From NCBI GenBank assembly GCA_913053665.1, contig CAJXGR010000142.1:1-7968 (forward strand): a DNA stretch of 7,968 nucleotides, in the 5' to 3' direction. Under the pieces are notes generated by a model, which was not told the DNA's origin, made no database searches, and was given only the letters and a program-made list of their open reading frames with translations. Shown one piece after another: positions 6,701-7,968 of this stretch. The position numbers were made by a program, and so were the translations under genes. Position 1 is the first letter of the stretch; each line of letters starts with the position of its first letter. The DNA comes from an uncultured Spirochaetia bacterium. GTDB lineage: Bacteria > Spirochaetota > UBA6919.

Positions 6701-7472
6701 CTATGTAAAGAAAATCAAAGATCCTGACTCTGAAGCTCAATACAAAGACTCAATAAAATATGTTCTCAAATCCCAATACTACTATGATAAAAAGAAAAGG
6801 CAAATGTTGGGCAACCTATTTAACTCTATAAACTTTAAGCAAATACCTAATAACCCAATTGTCTGGTTAGAAATAAGCGGCTTTGCCCCGGATCGTATCA
6901 ACCAGAAATCAATGGATAAACAGATTATCCCTAAATTAAGTCTCCAAAAGCAAAAAGACTTGATGTTAAGCTCTTATGTTAAAGACAAGAATACTTATCG
7001 CCTGAAGACTTCCTTGTCTGACAGCAATAAAGAAGACATTGCTTCTATCCTTAAATCTTTAAACTACCGTCAGACCATTACCTTGACGGATTCAAAAGAA
7101 AGGGGCGTGAATAATCACTTTCTGATACCCAATTCAGATTATACACTGACTCTTGAATCAAGACCAGACAAACAAACCAAGCACTGGAAGAGTTATTTAT
7201 CTGTGCTGGAGGAAGATAAGACAACTGGTGAATCTGTTGTCAAGGCTCAGGGTATGGTTCAATTGAATCAGCCGATGTACTATGGGGGCTATTGGTTCTA
7301 CCAGACCAACGCGAGAGTAGAAGACCCTGACTACTCAGGGATTGGAGTGAATCGAGAGCCTGCCCTCAGTATTCTTTATACTGCCTTTGTCACCCTAGCT
7401 TTAGGTGTCCTACTCATGCTCTACTGGAAGCCTAAGGCCAAGAAAAAACCTGTAAAGGAGTCTAAATCATGA
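3768..7472 (+). CDS. resB: Giant ResB/Ccs1-family cytochrome c biogenesis protein with extra N-terminal membrane domain
   Basis: ResB (Ccs1) pairs with CcsA/ResC to move haem to the periplasm and attach it to apocytochrome c (System II). The core is visible in pieces: helix 269-291, helix 327-348, helix 358-378 with FHLLH (His362/His365; one probably matches the conserved transmembrane haem-ligand His), then GYIELWVGRG (385-394). Later come the beta-rich segments VSYPISGSSYQLKFVKYYND (781-800) and NPAVELLL (819-826). The family-typical end follows: LNQPMYYGGYWFYQT (1166-1180), YSGIGVNREPAL, and the last helix 1201-1219. Usual ResB proteins have roughly 400-600 residues; this has 1,234. Residues 1-265 add about six membrane segments (35-55, 101-117, 122-140, 148-166, 194-217, 244-263) that I do not recognise, and the periplasmic part spans about 820 residues, Lys-rich. 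Only one Cys (335) is present, so it does no thiol chemistry itself. It overlaps ccsA by ATGA. A G8 run lies at 6383-6390. The family call is firm; roles of the added parts are unknown. Confidence 0.85.
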   Translation: MKIDPSKRQKSFGSRLKQFFQMNQDGEKADRAIRHAFIAGIFITLITGILLVSSHLMQSGIETAIQKYKSVGYDVRLGTVLDANHQEIKILPNGILKNFSPWYYLILPLSLLLTLGIYKKSRVAAILMFLMFLSDKVLLIGGSVLNVGTGLPIILPVMFLLFQGIRGTFGFHSTGKSISSEATAAKGKGNKKLLFLDATILLLIVMLASIVVHQLLIWVEGTEVITSLVRWLEDNGLAIDSWRYPVGILIVGLITVIPLYSYFKKLIGTFQLAVMIVLFIALATFTATNLIPQSGTTPFVFQNNPEYFTEAYGIYLERAIRFLEMDNIFLSIWYCSLYVVLIASLVKVIKRRKFGLKNLGFHLLHISLIVIIGAAWYNYPFSIAGYIELWVGRGKNNIIVHYPHSLKKFVSQSRQKELRKKMLPDQQNLPAQKLGFYLRLDRFVTKNWDADYKIYVRKFPKKLPKRISASTFQRMKRMVNQMARYFSDSLNSDDQGIKQQVLSVRETLSETYQLEENVVTRPVLSLLSTVGFNFLATQSYDLEIERRVNPGKRSTGHIYLGKHYLLNKSKLNDRIKEDLAWFFRYFRYKGKDIASHPIPIDPDKRKKVDIFTTDVTYSIQDYIPDSDFILVPKRVNKESFEKKVLSQITDIKKKEVIKTIYQPGKDSYILRQELNQPAYQQMLARILETVDQKALYASVKTYKPVARFVLKEDNKKPESHWLQNNETITPGPHIQVKMIWEPSPLELQKELRIGGKNKAPHWLSIWKKGQILKGIEIREGVSYPISGSSYQLKFVKYYNDFRMDRSAQKASNASNQDLNPAVELLLSNNQNGHNSIKFYLFPKDKALEVPILLKKIKTIQKLTGLSFKYDYKGGAKKIKEKYLITGKERTLYIVRDGKAVQKIDLELHHPYKLNTRKSAYLFFTQLISNSSPSIVQSILKNRENVPETLELRDYQRVIKKIKNEKAKTTLKGSYRPVTYVKKIKDPDSEAQYKDSIKYVLKSQYYYDKKKRQMLGNLFNSINFKQIPNNPIVWLEISGFAPDRINQKSMDKQIIPKLSLQKQKDLMLSSYVKDKNTYRLKTSLSDSNKEDIASILKSLNYRQTITLTDSKERGVNNHFLIPNSDYTLTLESRPDKQTKHWKSYLSVLEEDKTTGESVVKAQGMVQLNQPMYYGGYWFYQTNARVEDPDYSGIGVNREPALSILYTAFVTLALGVLLMLYWKPKAKKKPVKESKS
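7454..7460 (+). promoter_or_regulatory. Shine-Dalgarno site of ccsA inside the end of resB
   Basis: AAAGGAG lies 8 bases before the ATG at 7469, within the last codons of resB. Together with the ATGA stop/start overlap (7469-7472) it indicates translational coupling, which would keep the two partner proteins at matched levels. Confidence 0.8.
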
Positions 7473-7968
7473 TAGAAAGTTTTCTAAACTCATCAATCTT
7501 GTTTCAGATGACGTTTATCGCCTATATATTCGCTTTTACTGCTTATCTAGCCAGCTATGCCTATTACATCCGCTGGGGATTGGGGCAAAAGTCCATTGCT
7601 CCATCACCATCCGTGACCTTTAGTGATCACCGATCGGCTTTCAAGTGGACGGCTACGGGATTATTCCTCCTCGCTGTTTTATTGAACATCTCATTATTTA
7701 TCTTCCAATGGGTGGATTCGGAACGTCTCCCCGTACGAACCTTTTATGAGACATTGATCTACTTAAGCCTGACACTCTCCTTGGTGTTCCTCGCCGTAGA
7801 GTTTTTCTTTAAAGTCAGGATATTTGGGCTTTTAGTCTCAGCCATCCTGATGGGAGTCTTTCTATACGCCCTTACCAAAAGGGATGTGGAATTACGTAAA
7901 GACTTAATGCCTGCCCTACAGACACCTATCATGATCCCCCACGTGATGAGTTATATATTGGGATATGC
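7469..7968 (+). CDS. ccsA: CcsA/ResC-type cytochrome c biogenesis protein, N-terminal part, cut by the right edge
   Basis: The first 166 residues are present and the frame is open at the window end. Four membrane helices are visible (about 10-33, 58-81, 96-112, 115-134). LPVRTFYETLIYLSL (87-101) matches the family's 'P..n.yEsl.f' block after helix 2. KDLMPALQTPIMIPHVMSYI (144-163) matches 'lmPALqS.w..pHv...' of CcsA proteins. His158 in it corresponds to the conserved periplasmic His thought to ligand haem beside the tryptophan-rich WWD loop. That loop and the later helices would lie beyond the window, so the catalytic signature itself is not seen. The protein is expected to form the haem channel and synthetase with the ResB protein encoded just upstream, with which it overlaps by 4 bases. 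CcmF/CcmC-type proteins share the WWD fold, but the ResB neighbour makes CcsA/ResC much the better call. Confidence 0.85.
   Translation, partial: MIESFLNSSILFQMTFIAYIFAFTAYLASYAYYIRWGLGQKSIAPSPSVTFSDHRSAFKWTATGLFLLAVLLNISLFIFQWVDSERLPVRTFYETLIYLSLTLSLVFLAVEFFFKVRIFGLLVSAILMGVFLYALTKRDVELRKDLMPALQTPIMIPHVMSYILGY

Noticed and set aside
1..7968. Mobile element, defence system, CRISPR array or biosynthetic cluster
   Set aside because: No transposase, integrase, repeat array, nuclease or modular enzyme motif is visible, and the genes fit an ordinary envelope/respiration neighbourhood.

Overview
The window (7,968 bases) reads as ordinary chromosomal DNA of a Gram-negative bacterium that has an outer membrane and a c-type cytochrome respiratory chain. 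The evidence is two tandem signal-peptide-bearing beta-barrel-like proteins that end in aromatic residues (NFNF, FDF), a periplasmic FecR-domain protein, and a System II (Ccs/Res) cytochrome c maturation locus. The DNA looks moderately AT-rich and uses sigma70-like promoters and clear Shine-Dalgarno sites. I cannot name the genus. A spirochaete-, Bdellovibrionota- or delta-proteobacterium-like lineage would fit, but this is a guess. There is no phage, IS element, CRISPR array, tRNA or rRNA.

Left half, read right to left (minus strand). A short two-gene operon (3471-2753) encodes a small soluble helical protein with a SHOCT-like N-terminus, followed after 2 bases by a small membrane protein with a CHCC zinc-ribbon-like N-terminus. 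It ends at a strong hairpin (2711-2749). Next is a lone exported FecR-domain protein (2544-1870), closed by a textbook intrinsic terminator (1815-1850). Then come two paralogous outer-membrane proteins (1738-1001 and 929-156), probably one transcript from a candidate promoter near 1793-1765. At the extreme left edge a plus-strand open frame (3-80) may be the hydrophobic C-terminus of a gene that starts outside the window.

Right half (plus strand). A divergent, regulatory-looking intergenic region (about 3490-3767) carries a good sigma70 promoter (TTGACT-17-TATATT). It drives a very large ResB/Ccs1-family protein (3768-7472, 1,234 residues). The next gene overlaps it by ATGA and encodes a CcsA/ResC-type haem-handling protein, cut by the window end (7469-7968). 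In System II these two proteins form the complex that moves haem across the membrane and attaches it to apocytochrome c.

The most unusual item is the ResB homologue. It carries an additional N-terminal region of about 260 residues with about six membrane segments ahead of the normal ResB start. It also has a highly expanded periplasmic part of roughly 800 residues between the third and last core helices. Secondary points of interest are two G8 homopolymers inside coding sequence (one in an outer-membrane protein, one in ResB), the two unrecognised small genes, and an inverted-repeat cluster in the divergent intergenic region.
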